DNA of 12,622 nucleotides, from the NCBI GenBank assembly GCA_937915485.1, contig CALGII010000233.1:1-12622 (forward strand). The letters run 5' to 3'. A program made the translations under genes and the position numbers. Of the stretch, positions 1 to 6,877 are shown piece by piece; the stretch's first letter is position 1, and every line of letters starts with the position of its first letter. The DNA is from an uncultured Ignavibacteriota bacterium (GTDB lineage Bacteria; Bacteroidota; Ignavibacteria; Tepidaquicellales; Tepidaquicellaceae). The notes under the pieces were generated by a model. The model was not told the DNA's origin. It saw only the letters and a program-made list of their open reading frames with translations, and did not search any database.

Positions 1-50
1 CTTAAATTTTTTCGCTTATTCAGGTTCGGAAAAGATTTAAGCGTTTTTTA
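1..50 (+). terminator. Weak hairpin with T-run, possible terminator of an upstream gene
   Basis: CGCTTA (13-18) can pair with TAAGCG (38-43), and a T-rich run follows at 44-54. A competing pairing, CTTAAAT (1-7) with ATTTAAG (35-41), is also possible. The stems are short with long loops, so this is a weak candidate for the end of a transcript entering from the left. A feeble GGA (57-59) lies six bases before the ATG of the next gene. Confidence 0.25.
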
Positions 51-65
51 TTTTACGGACTCAAT

Positions 66-2639
66 ATGAACACATTTTCCAAGTTGACGGCGGACGGAAA
101 TGAATCCGACCGGCCGGTAAATTCAAAATGTAAAATGCAAATTGCAAAAGTACATTTAAAAATTAAAAGTTTTACGGATAAGACTGCAAAAACCATAATA
201 GTCTATTATCCTTTTTCTATTATCCTTTTTCTGTTTTCCTTTTTCTATTTTCTATTTTCCGTTTTCGCTCTTCCTTTATCCGCGCAGGATGACGGCAGGA
301 ATGAAAACGATACAATGAAATACAGGACGGAGACGATCGAGGTCAACGCGCTGCTGGGCGTGGAGCGGCTGACACCGGTTACGTTTCAGAACGTGACGCG
401 CGACGATATTGAAAAGAAATACTGGTCGCAGGATTTGCCGATGTTTCTTAACGGTAGCACGAGCCTTAACGCTTATTCGGAATCCGGCGCGTCGATAGGT
501 TATTCATACTTTTCTCTGCGCGGCTTCGACCAGCGGCGAATATCGATTTTAAGCAACGGAGTCCCGCAGAATGACGCGGAAGACCATCAGGTCTATTGGG
601 TGGACCTGGCGGACATAACATCATCCGTTGAGAGCATACAGATTCAAAGGGGCATAGGGACGGCGTTATACGGAACATCGGGAATCGGCGGGGTTATTAA
701 TCTCCAGACGATTAATTATTTCGACCATAATTTCCTGAACGTCAACGCGGGTTACGGCGATTACAATTCGAGAAGGTATTCTTTCGAATATTCCTCGGGA
801 GTAACGAACAGCGGTTTCGGATTTTACGGGAAACTTTCGAAGACGAATTCCGACGGTTACAGGAATTTATCCTGGTCGGACCACTGGGCGTATTTTTTAA
901 GCGCGGGAAAGACTCTCGGCTCGAATTCGGTCGTCAAGTTCAATGTTTACGGAAGCCCGATAAAGAACCATCTTGCTTATCTCGGCGTTACGAAAGATTA
1001 TCTCGAAGGAAAAGTCACGGGAGACGCGCGGCGGGACAGGAAATACAATTTCCTTAACTACGAAAACGAGACGGATAACTATCACCAGCCGCATTACGAA
1101 CTCGTTTTCAACACACAGGCATCGAAGAACGTTTACGTTTCGAATACTTTCAATTACACGAGGGGCGAGGGATATTTCATTACCAATTTTCCCGTGTATT
1201 ATGGGTATGATTTTTCTTACTTCCGTTTGAATCCTTTTTACACGACCGATTCGGCGGCATTCAACGCTTCGTATTACAAGAGGAATCCTGACGGGAGTTT
1301 GTTTTACGAGAGCGGAAAGGGATACGTGATTGACAAGTCGGATTTGGTCTCAAATCTGTACGTGAACAACAGCGATTACGGCTGGTATCCGAAAGTTCAA
1401 ATCAAGCACAACGGCGAGAGGGGTAATCTTGTAATTGGCGGAGAGGCGAGGCTTCACAAGTCGGAGCATTACGGCGAAATCACTTTCGGCAGCGCTCTTC
1501 CGCCGGGCACGCCCGATAATTACCGTTATTATTTTTATAACGGAAAGAAGACGTCCCTGACGGCATACGCGAACGAGGTTTACGGCATAACAAAGAAACT
1601 GACAGCAATGCTCGGGCTTCAGTTCGCTTATCATAAGTATTCGATTGAGAACGATAAGTTCAAGCCGTATGAGTTCAGCGTGGATTATAATTTCTTCACT
1701 CCCCGCGCGGGTTTGAATTACAACATCAATGATAATTTCCGCGTGTTCGCGAACGTTTCTATGGCGCGCCGCGAGCCAAGACTTAAGGACATATATGACG
1801 CCGAAAGCCCTTATTCAAAACCGAACTTCAGGGTTGTGGATACCCTGAGCAATACATACGAAGAACCGCTCGTCAAACCCGAGGAAATGACAGATGTTGA
1901 ATTAGGTTTTGGGTATGTTTCGGCAACATTGAAATCGAACCTGAATTTTTATCTTATGAATTTCACGAATGAAATCGTGAGCAACGGGCAATTAGACAAC
2001 GTCGGACAGCCGATTAATGGTAACGCGGGAAAATCGGTGCACCGCGGGATTGAGTTCGATTTCGAATATCATCCGTTTATGAACTTGAAGAAAGGCAATC
2101 CCGCAAGGGGTTTGTTGCTGTCGGGCAATTTTAATTTCTCTGATAATTTTTTCAAGGAATACAGGGAAATACTCGGTACGGACGGCGCGGGAAACATAAT
2201 TTACGGAAACGATTATTCGGACAACAAGATACTTCTGAATCCGTCTGTCATAGCGAATCTGACGCTCGGTTATCAAACGGAATTCGGCTTAAACGTTTAC
2301 GTTTCCGCGCAGCACATAGGGAAACAGTATCTTGACAATTCCGAAAACGAAAGGAAAAATCCTTCGGCAAGGCTGGCGCCCGGATACGTTGACAGGGTTA
2401 TTGCCGAATATACGGTTTTCAACGCGGGTTTGTCGTTTGATTTGATTCCGGCTTTTGGAAAGGGACCGGCGGGAAAATCTCTTTCCCGGTTTGTGCGTTC
2501 GTTTGAATTGTCTATGAAAGTAAATAATATTTTTGACCGGCTGTATGAGACTACGGGAAGCGTCGATTCATACGGAACGCCGTACTGGATACCGGCGGCT
2601 GACCGCAACCTCTTCTTTAATTTAAAAGTAGGGTTCTGA
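66..2639 (+). CDS. TonB-dependent outer-membrane receptor
   Basis: An 857-residue outer-membrane receptor that would import a scarce ligand (siderophore, vitamin, metal complex or glycan; not decidable here) using TonB energy. After an unusually long N-terminal region (residues 1-45, Lys-rich from 21) comes a hydrophobic core at 44-67, then a likely signal peptidase site after LSA (71-73). TETIEVNA near 88-95 is TonB-box-like. The plug domain follows to about 215, with the typical SLRGFDQRR, NGVPQND and GTALYGTSGIGGVINLQ motifs. The rest is a Tyr/Asn-rich beta-barrel ending in LKVGF with the terminal Phe needed for BAM assembly. The length is usual for the family. No carboxypeptidase-like N-terminal extension is seen. 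The start is uncertain: ATG 66 has only a weak GGA upstream, and ATG 135 (residue 24) would give a more normal signal peptide but lacks a ribosome site. The hydrophobic core is encoded by heptamer repeats (202-264). The gene appears to be alone. Confidence 0.93.
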   Translation: MNTFSKLTADGNESDRPVNSKCKMQIAKVHLKIKSFTDKTAKTIIVYYPFSIILFLFSFFYFLFSVFALPLSAQDDGRNENDTMKYRTETIEVNALLGVERLTPVTFQNVTRDDIEKKYWSQDLPMFLNGSTSLNAYSESGASIGYSYFSLRGFDQRRISILSNGVPQNDAEDHQVYWVDLADITSSVESIQIQRGIGTALYGTSGIGGVINLQTINYFDHNFLNVNAGYGDYNSRRYSFEYSSGVTNSGFGFYGKLSKTNSDGYRNLSWSDHWAYFLSAGKTLGSNSVVKFNVYGSPIKNHLAYLGVTKDYLEGKVTGDARRDRKYNFLNYENETDNYHQPHYELVFNTQASKNVYVSNTFNYTRGEGYFITNFPVYYGYDFSYFRLNPFYTTDSAAFNASYYKRNPDGSLFYESGKGYVIDKSDLVSNLYVNNSDYGWYPKVQIKHNGERGNLVIGGEARLHKSEHYGEITFGSALPPGTPDNYRYYFYNGKKTSLTAYANEVYGITKKLTAMLGLQFAYHKYSIENDKFKPYEFSVDYNFFTPRAGLNYNINDNFRVFANVSMARREPRLKDIYDAESPYSKPNFRVVDTLSNTYEEPLVKPEEMTDVELGFGYVSATLKSNLNFYLMNFTNEIVSNGQLDNVGQPINGNAGKSVHRGIEFDFEYHPFMNLKKGNPARGLLLSGNFNFSDNFFKEYREILGTDGAGNIIYGNDYSDNKILLNPSVIANLTLGYQTEFGLNVYVSAQHIGKQYLDNSENERKNPSARLAPGYVDRVIAEYTVFNAGLSFDLIPAFGKGPAGKSLSRFVRSFELSMKVNNIFDRLYETTGSVDSYGTPYWIPAADRNLFFNLKVGF
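118..152 (+). repeat. Degenerate A-rich heptamer tandem array within the receptor gene
   Basis: Five 7-bp units lie in a row, starting TAAATTC, AAAATGT, AAAATGC, AAATTGC and AAAAGTA. They fall in the first 29 codons of the receptor and include the alternative start ATG at 135. Because 7 is not a multiple of 3, loss or gain of one unit would change the reading frame. Similar A-rich runs are familiar as intergenic repeats in AT-rich bacterial genomes; that comparison is from memory. Confidence 0.6.
202..264 (+). repeat. Pyrimidine-rich heptamer tandem array encoding the signal-peptide core
   Basis: Nine consecutive 7-bp units fit TCYNTTW. TCTATTA and TCCTTTT alternate twice, then come TCTGTTT, TCCTTTT, TCTATTT twice and TCCGTTT. 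The array covers codons 46-67 of the receptor, almost exactly the hydrophobic h-region of the signal peptide. Pyrimidine-rich codons give Phe, Leu, Ile, Ser and Tyr, so such an array reads as a membrane-like helix. Confidence 0.8.
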
Positions 2640-2655
2640 TTTTTTAGTAGTAGTT

Positions 2656-2737
2656 ACACAGAGTCACGCGGAGAAGGCACAGAGTTACACGGGGTTTTCT
2701 CCGCGGTCCTCTGTGGAATCTCTGTGTAACTCTGTGT
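2656..2737. repeat. Palindromic intergenic repeat (ACACAGAGT type)
   Basis: The outer arms ACACAGAGT (2656-2664) and ACTCTGTGT (2729-2737) are exact reverse complements. Inside them CGCGGAGAA (2667-2675) pairs perfectly with TTCTCCGCG (2697-2705) around a 21-nt loop. Further CACAGAGT / CTCTGTG copies sit at 2679-2686, 2709-2715 and 2720-2727. The element begins 16 bp after the receptor stop and is followed by a T-rich tract (2742-2752), so it may end the receptor transcript. I recall similar repeats between genes in many environmental bacteria. Confidence 0.75.
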
Positions 2738-2803
2738 TCCGCTTTTTCTTTATTCCCGTATTAATTATTTTTGAATTGAACATTTAAGATTGGAGATTGA
2801 GGA

Positions 2804-3124
2804 ATGTACAACTGGCTGATTTTAATACTTGCGGGAATTTTCGAGATGGGGTGGCCTCTCGGCTTTAAACTTTCTCAGGTAACAGAACAAAAAATACTAT
2901 GGATAATATTTGCTGTAGTCTCGATGGCGCTCAGTGGATATTTTCTCTGGGTCGCGCAGAAACAAATTCCCATAGGCACGGCTTACGCCGTGTGGACGGG
3001 CATAGGAGCCGTCGGCACTTTCATAATCGGAATTATTTTCTTTAAGAACCCGGCGAACCTTCTCCGCATACTTTCCGCCAGCCTTATTATCATCGGTGTA
3101 ATCGGTTTGAAATTCGCGGAATAG
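2804..3124 (+). CDS. gdx: SMR-family transporter, guanidinium exporter type (Gdx/SugE)
   Basis: A 106-residue inner-membrane protein with four predicted transmembrane helices (about 4-23, 31-51, 57-80, 84-104), the normal length for small multidrug resistance proteins, which work as antiparallel dimers exchanging substrate for protons. The essential helix-1 glutamate is E14. W17, S44, Y61 and W64 match the positions that shape the guanidinium site in Gdx proteins, and the IPIGTAYAVWTGIGAVGT block at 55-72 is the SugE/Gdx signature rather than that of the EmrE multidrug branch. Guanidinium export is therefore the likely role, with small quaternary ammonium ions as possible side substrates. GGAG (2792-2795) lies eight bases before the ATG. 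No guanidine riboswitch is recognisable upstream, and the gene stands alone between two repeat regions. Confidence 0.9.
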   Translation: MYNWLILILAGIFEMGWPLGFKLSQVTEQKILWIIFAVVSMALSGYFLWVAQKQIPIGTAYAVWTGIGAVGTFIIGIIFFKNPANLLRILSASLIIIGVIGLKFAE

Positions 3125-3217
3125 TTTTTTCAATTAGTAATTAATAATTAGTAATGAGTAATTAAGAACTCTTTTTAAAGAGCGATTAATGTTGACTTTT
3201 TTCGAAAGTCAGAAAGT

Positions 3218-3248
3218 AAAAAAGCACATTGCTTTTGCTTTGTGCTTT
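3218..3248 (-). terminator. Second, duplicated terminator hairpin
   Basis: AAAGCACA (3248-3241) pairs with TGTGCTTT (3228-3221) on the minus strand and runs into T residues to 3218. It is a near copy of the hairpin at 3296-3327 and forms a tandem backup terminator for the leftward operon. Confidence 0.5.
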
Positions 3249-3295
3249 AATTACTAATTGAATTAGTTTTGATAATTTTTTTGAATGACAGAAAG

Positions 3296-3327
3296 AAAAA
3301 AGCACAATGCTTTTGCTCTGTGCTTTT
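3296..3327 (-). terminator. Rho-independent terminator of the leftward manC operon (first)
   Basis: On the minus strand AAAAGCACA (3327-3319) pairs perfectly with TGTGCTTTT (3306-3298) around a 12-nt loop. The T-run continues to 3296. It lies 36 bp past the manC stop. On the plus strand the stem ends in TTTT, so it may also stop transcripts from the SMR gene. Confidence 0.6.
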
Positions 3328-3362
3328 AATTACTAATTATTAATTACTAATTGTTAATTGAA

Positions 3363-4475
3363 TTAGAGGTACTGGTCCAGCCCTTTTCTTCTCAGATAAT
3401 CAACGACTTCTTTCACGTTTTGCGATTCGCCTTTCTTGCAAATTAGCAGTCCGTTGTCCGTATCGATTACGAGCAGGTCTTCAACGCCGATTAGCGCGGA
3501 TATTCTCTGGTCATTTATAATCAGACAGTTTTTCGAATTTATTGTAAGCGTCATTCCGTGCTTGACGTTGCCGTTGCCGTCTTTTTCCTTGAAGTTGTAT
3601 ATTTCGTCCCAGGAGCCTACGTCGCTCCAGTCGAAATAACTTTTTATCGTATAAACCTGGTGAGATTTTTCCATAACGCCGTAGTCGATTGAGATTCCTT
3701 TCAATTGCGAGTAAACGAGTTCAAGCGTTTTTGGGAAGTTGTTTGACAGCAGGTCCTTTTCGAGTTTATGAAGAGCCGCGTTCAGTTCGGGAAGCGACTT
3801 TTTAATTTCCGCGAGCATCGTATCGACGCGGAAAATAAACATGCCGCTGTTCCACAGGAAGTCGCCGCTTTCGATGAACGCCTTCGCGGTTTCAAGGTTT
3901 GGTTTTTCAGCGAACGTTTTAACCTTGAATACGTGTTCAATGGCGCTCTTGTTTTTATGGCTCGCGACCGTTTTGATTTCTGTAAATTTATCGGTTTCGT
4001 ATTGAATATAGCCGTAGCCCGTCTCGGGTTTTGTCGGGTGTATTCCGAGAGTAACGATACCCCCGTTTTCATCCGTGAATTTAAGACCGCATTTTACTAC
4101 GCGCTGAAATTCCTCCGTATCCCTTATTATGTGGTCGGACGGGACGACGAGCACGTTTCCTTTCGGCTCGAACTGTTTTATGAAAAGGCACGTGAGACCT
4201 ATGCAGGGAGCCGTGTTTCTTCCGAACGGCTCGCAAATTATGTTCCCTTCGGGAATTTTCGGAAGGTGTTTTTTCGTGATGCTCTTGTAAGCGGTGTTGG
4301 TAACTACGAAAATGTTGCTGACAGGCACGATTCCTTCGAGGCGCTTGAACGTCTGCTGAATCATCGACGCGTTGTCGTTTTCGATTTTCAGATACTGCTT
4401 GGGAAGTTTTGACGTGCCTTTGGGCCAGAACCGCGTTCCGATTCCGCCCGCCATTATAACCGCATAGTTATTCAT
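3363..4475 (-). CDS. manC: Mannose-1-phosphate guanylyltransferase
   Basis: Makes GDP-mannose from mannose-1-phosphate and GTP in the cytoplasm, feeding mannose or fucose into surface polysaccharide, LPS and glycoproteins. The 370 residues form a nucleotidyltransferase fold: the GTP-binding loop AGGIGTRFWP (9-18) with PKQ (25-27), EPFGRNTAPCIG (82-93), VVPSDH (110-115) with the metal-binding Asp114, PETGYGYI (150-157), FAEKP (188-192), FLWNSGMF (206-213) and WSDVGSW near 283-289. It is the short, single-domain form: the fused phosphomannose isomerase domain of long bifunctional enzymes is absent. The ATG at 4475 is preceded by AAAGGA five bases upstream, inside the last codons of the preceding gene, which it overlaps by 8 bp. 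Translational coupling is therefore likely. Its stop codon falls where the downstream repeat mosaic ends. Confidence 0.93.
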   Translation of the reverse strand: MNNYAVIMAGGIGTRFWPKGTSKLPKQYLKIENDNASMIQQTFKRLEGIVPVSNIFVVTNTAYKSITKKHLPKIPEGNIICEPFGRNTAPCIGLTCLFIKQFEPKGNVLVVPSDHIIRDTEEFQRVVKCGLKFTDENGGIVTLGIHPTKPETGYGYIQYETDKFTEIKTVASHKNKSAIEHVFKVKTFAEKPNLETAKAFIESGDFLWNSGMFIFRVDTMLAEIKKSLPELNAALHKLEKDLLSNNFPKTLELVYSQLKGISIDYGVMEKSHQVYTIKSYFDWSDVGSWDEIYNFKEKDGNGNVKHGMTLTINSKNCLIINDQRISALIGVEDLLVIDTDNGLLICKKGESQNVKEVVDYLRRKGLDQYL

Positions 4476-6429
4476 TTTTATCCTTTGTGTTTGCGTGAAA
4501 AATTTTTACCGGGTCGTTCAGGTATGAAACAAAAGTTTCAAGGTCCTTGACCGGCTTATCGAGATAAATAAGTTTGCAGCAATATACTATATACTGCAGA
4601 ACCTCGGACACTTCTTTCTGATAAGGGTCCATTCTGTAGTTCTGGAGGAACTTAACGAATATGTAAGAGGCTTCCGCGAGTTGCGCCATCTTATGCATTT
4701 CGAGAATGCGCGCGATGTTTACGATTTCCCTGAACTGCGCGAAAGAAGATGAAAGCCGCCGCAATACCTCGAAGGGCGCTATTCTTTCCTTGACCGAGGT
4801 TATTGACGCGAAAATTTCTTCCGTATCGATTATTCTTTGGCGAAGCGCAAGATAGGCTTCCCTTTCGCCGCTGTCCGTGAATTCCTCTATTATTTTTCGT
4901 TCTTCTTCGCCGAAATCGAATTTTTTCTTTTCGAATTCCTCGCGTTTCGCGAGCAGGTCGTTCAGATCGTTTTCAAGTTCGTCAAGAGATTTTATCGTGT
5001 TTTCAAACCCCGCAAGACTTTCACCCTTTACGAGTTTTTCCACTCCGGCGAGCGCGCGTCTGAATGTTTCTATGTTTTCCTTTGTAACAGATATCTCTCT
5101 GAATTTTTTATCGAGACAAAAAATAAGGCACGCGTAAACCTTGCTTATTATTTCGAAGGAAAATTTCACGGAACATTCTTTCATCACGGCGCTTATCGCG
5201 ACAATCTCATCCGTTATGGCGTTCTTCATCTCGTAATCCTGTTCGGCAGAATCAAGTATGAGAATGAGGTCGTCGAACAGTCCGTTTAGCGTTCTGTTCT
5301 TTTCATACATTTCCTTTTCAAACTTAATAAACTCGGTGTTGTTGATTTCTTCGGTTGTCTCCTGCTCGATTTCTTTGAGTGTTTTATCAAGTTCTTCGTC
5401 TAACGGGGGCGCGGTTTCTTCTTCCTCTGCGGGCTCCGTTATATTTTGCTCATCGGCTTCCGCGGGTATATCCGCTGGGACAGTATAGTTTATTTCTTCC
5501 TGCGTTACATCCTCTGCCTGCGTCACTTCTGCTTCAAAAACTTCTTTCGTTACAGATTCACCGGGTTGTCTCGGTGCTTCTTCTTTTTTTGTATCCTGTA
5601 TTTTTTCTGCCGTGCCGTTTTCTTTTTTTACCTCTTCAAAGAATGAAGCGAGATCGTGGGGTTCCGGCTTTGCTTCGCCTGATATTATTTGAGTTTCTTC
5701 CTTAATCGTTTCCGCTTCGATTGTTTTGTCCTCGTCGGATGTAATTTCGTTTGCGGCGTTCATTGAAACGGGTTCTTCATATACGTTTTCTCCGGATTCA
5801 GGCGGATTAAATTCTTTCGGTTTGTTTGTAGGCAGGTCAAAAACGTCCTCACTTTCGTGAATTTGTCCTGATGCATTCTCGGGTACGGGCGTTACGCCGT
5901 CTCCGTCGTTTTGAACCAATTCCATGTACCGTGATTCTGAAATATCATACAATTCAAGGAGACGTGTTTCCCTGAATTCTTCGGAAACAAGTTCGTTATC
6001 GATTTCCTCGACTTTAAAATCCGCTTCCGCCAGAGCGTATGTCTTGCCGCTGTCTTCATTTTCCGATTTGTTGAAGAGAAATACTTCTTTTTCTTCTTCC
6101 GCTGTTTCCACGGCGCCGCTTTCGAGGTTATAATAAGTCTGAAGATAACTCTCAATAAAGTTTTTATCGGCTGTATAGTTTTCAAGGAAGTTGTCGAGAT
6201 TTACTCTGCCCGCCTCTATTTTCTTGAACATGAAAACCATGTAATTGGAAAACTCGCGCAGTTTTTTTATCCCGGAAAGCAGGTATATTTCTTTCAATAT
6301 ATCGGGCGACGATTTTAGCGAATGCAAAATTGTTATGACGCTCGCGTATTCCGCGCTTCCGCCGAATTCCGCGAAGTCATACTCTACTTTCGACAATACG
6401 AATTTTATGTAATCGTGGTTTCTCAACAC
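4468..6429 (-). CDS. Large acidic, helical protein of unknown function
   Basis: I do not recognise a family for this 653-residue protein. It has no signal peptide or membrane helix, so it is probably cytoplasmic. An N-terminal helical part (1-95) contains HSLKSS (36-41), resembling the phosphoacceptor motif of Hpt/CheA-P1 domains. Residues about 105-365 are strongly acidic, Glu/Pro/Thr-rich and probably disordered. The C-terminal part (about 370-645) is helical, with a coiled-coil-like stretch near 475-520 and two more helix-pair segments (424-470, 570-625) that look distantly like the N-terminal one but lack the histidine. The annotated start is GTG at 6429, but AGGAAG abuts it (6431-6436), so TTG at 6426, three bases inside, is equally plausible. 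It overlaps manC by 8 bp and heads a two-gene operon, diverging from dnaA. The Hpt resemblance is an inference by eye. Confidence 0.75.
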   Translation of the reverse strand: MLRNHDYIKFVLSKVEYDFAEFGGSAEYASVITILHSLKSSPDILKEIYLLSGIKKLREFSNYMVFMFKKIEAGRVNLDNFLENYTADKNFIESYLQTYYNLESGAVETAEEEKEVFLFNKSENEDSGKTYALAEADFKVEEIDNELVSEEFRETRLLELYDISESRYMELVQNDGDGVTPVPENASGQIHESEDVFDLPTNKPKEFNPPESGENVYEEPVSMNAANEITSDEDKTIEAETIKEETQIISGEAKPEPHDLASFFEEVKKENGTAEKIQDTKKEEAPRQPGESVTKEVFEAEVTQAEDVTQEEINYTVPADIPAEADEQNITEPAEEEETAPPLDEELDKTLKEIEQETTEEINNTEFIKFEKEMYEKNRTLNGLFDDLILILDSAEQDYEMKNAITDEIVAISAVMKECSVKFSFEIISKVYACLIFCLDKKFREISVTKENIETFRRALAGVEKLVKGESLAGFENTIKSLDELENDLNDLLAKREEFEKKKFDFGEEERKIIEEFTDSGEREAYLALRQRIIDTEEIFASITSVKERIAPFEVLRRLSSSFAQFREIVNIARILEMHKMAQLAEASYIFVKFLQNYRMDPYQKEVSEVLQYIVYCCKLIYLDKPVKDLETFVSYLNDPVKIFHANTKDKNE

Positions 6430-6450
6430 CCTTCCTGAAAATATTTACAA

Positions 6451-6456
6451 ATTATA
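6451..6456 (-). promoter_or_regulatory. Possible -10 box for the leftward operon
   Basis: The minus strand reads TATAAT here, 22 bases before the GTG of the unknown gene, implying a leader of about 15 nt. No convincing -35 box is found at normal spacing. Confidence 0.35.
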
Positions 6457-6540
6457 AAACCTTCTTACAACTCTAAAGGTTAAATTCAAAGTATATAAAA
6501 AATGCGCGCGCGGTCAGCGTGACGGAAAAAAGAAAAGACG

Positions 6541-6877
6541 CGAAATAAATTTTTCAAACTTGACTTAATTATTTTCTTTGATTAATATTATCGTATCTAA
6601 AGTTATTTAAAATCCCTGTTAGCATATTGTTAATAACTTTTTCTTTGTCCGTTCCAAATGTGTTATCGAAAGATTGCGAAAAAGGCAATATTAACAACGA
6701 TTGTTAATAACTCTCTTAAAACATGCTAACAGACATATATTTAAGGTGGTTAGCCGGTTAAATCGGTTGTTAGAAATCGCCGGAAAATACCTTAAATGTT
6801 AAGGGTAATTTAGAAAGCCCGCTTAAAGTGATAGATTAAATAAATTTGATTTGTTAATAAATTTTTAAGTCCGTTAG
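6541..6877. other. Candidate oriC / dnaA control region
   Basis: This gene-free region directly upstream of dnaA has AT-rich tracts (6541-6612 and 6836-6868) that could unwind. TTGTTAATAA occurs at 6627-6636, 6701-6710 and 6851-6860, with an inverted near-copy ATATTAACAA at 6688-6697. TATTAACAA (6689-6697) and TTGTTAATA (6701-6709) form a perfect 9-bp palindrome with a CGA centre. Outer arms CTGTTAGCAT (6616-6625) and ATGCTAACAG (6723-6732) are exact reverse complements. No canonical TTATNCACA DnaA box was found. The core TGTTAATAA differs by one base from the reverse-strand consensus TGTGNATAA, so it may be a lineage-specific box. The remaining 6430-6540 holds only the leftward gene's start signals and a short CG-alternating stretch. 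Confidence 0.5.
6560..6588 (+). promoter_or_regulatory. Sigma-70-type promoter driving dnaA
   Basis: TTGACT (6560-6565), a 17-bp spacer and TAATAT (6583-6588) make a near-consensus promoter. Transcription would start near 6595, giving dnaA a leader of roughly 280 nt that contains the palindromes and box repeats, as expected if DnaA or leader structure represses its own gene. Confidence 0.6.

Larger units (their letters stand above)
3131..3353. repeat. AT-rich repeat mosaic bounded by a perfect 25-bp inverted repeat
   Basis: Bases 3131-3155 and 3329-3353 are exact reverse complements, built from AATTAGTAATT-type words. Between them lie two direct copies of a unit made of a GAAAG-rich leader, a hairpin (3221-3248 and 3299-3326) and an AATTACTAATT tail; the tail of the first copy (3249-3260) is a partial third inverted-repeat arm. 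The final words of the second copy continue to the manC stop codon: AATTGAATTAG occurs at 3256-3266 and again at 3356-3366. There is no coding capacity. It fills the convergent space between the SMR gene and manC and could be a MITE-like or nested-repeat insertion. No clear target duplication is seen. Confidence 0.75.

Noticed and set aside
2640..2803. Guanidine riboswitch upstream of the SMR gene
   Set aside because: I looked for guanidine-I, -II and -III features; the palindrome here lacks the paired ACGR loops of guanidine-II and is better explained as an intergenic repeat.
3768..4412. 214-residue open frame opposite manC
   Set aside because: It lies wholly antisense to a well-supported enzyme gene, has no recognisable motif or ribosome site, and arises from manC codon composition.
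4837..5705. Several rightward open frames opposite the unknown gene
   Set aside because: They are Ser/Phe-rich antisense readings of Glu/Lys-rich codons and show no independent coding signal.
6430..6877. Canonical TTATNCACA DnaA boxes
   Set aside because: None found on either strand; the nearest match is TGTTAATAA with one mismatch to the reverse consensus, so it is reported only as a candidate box.
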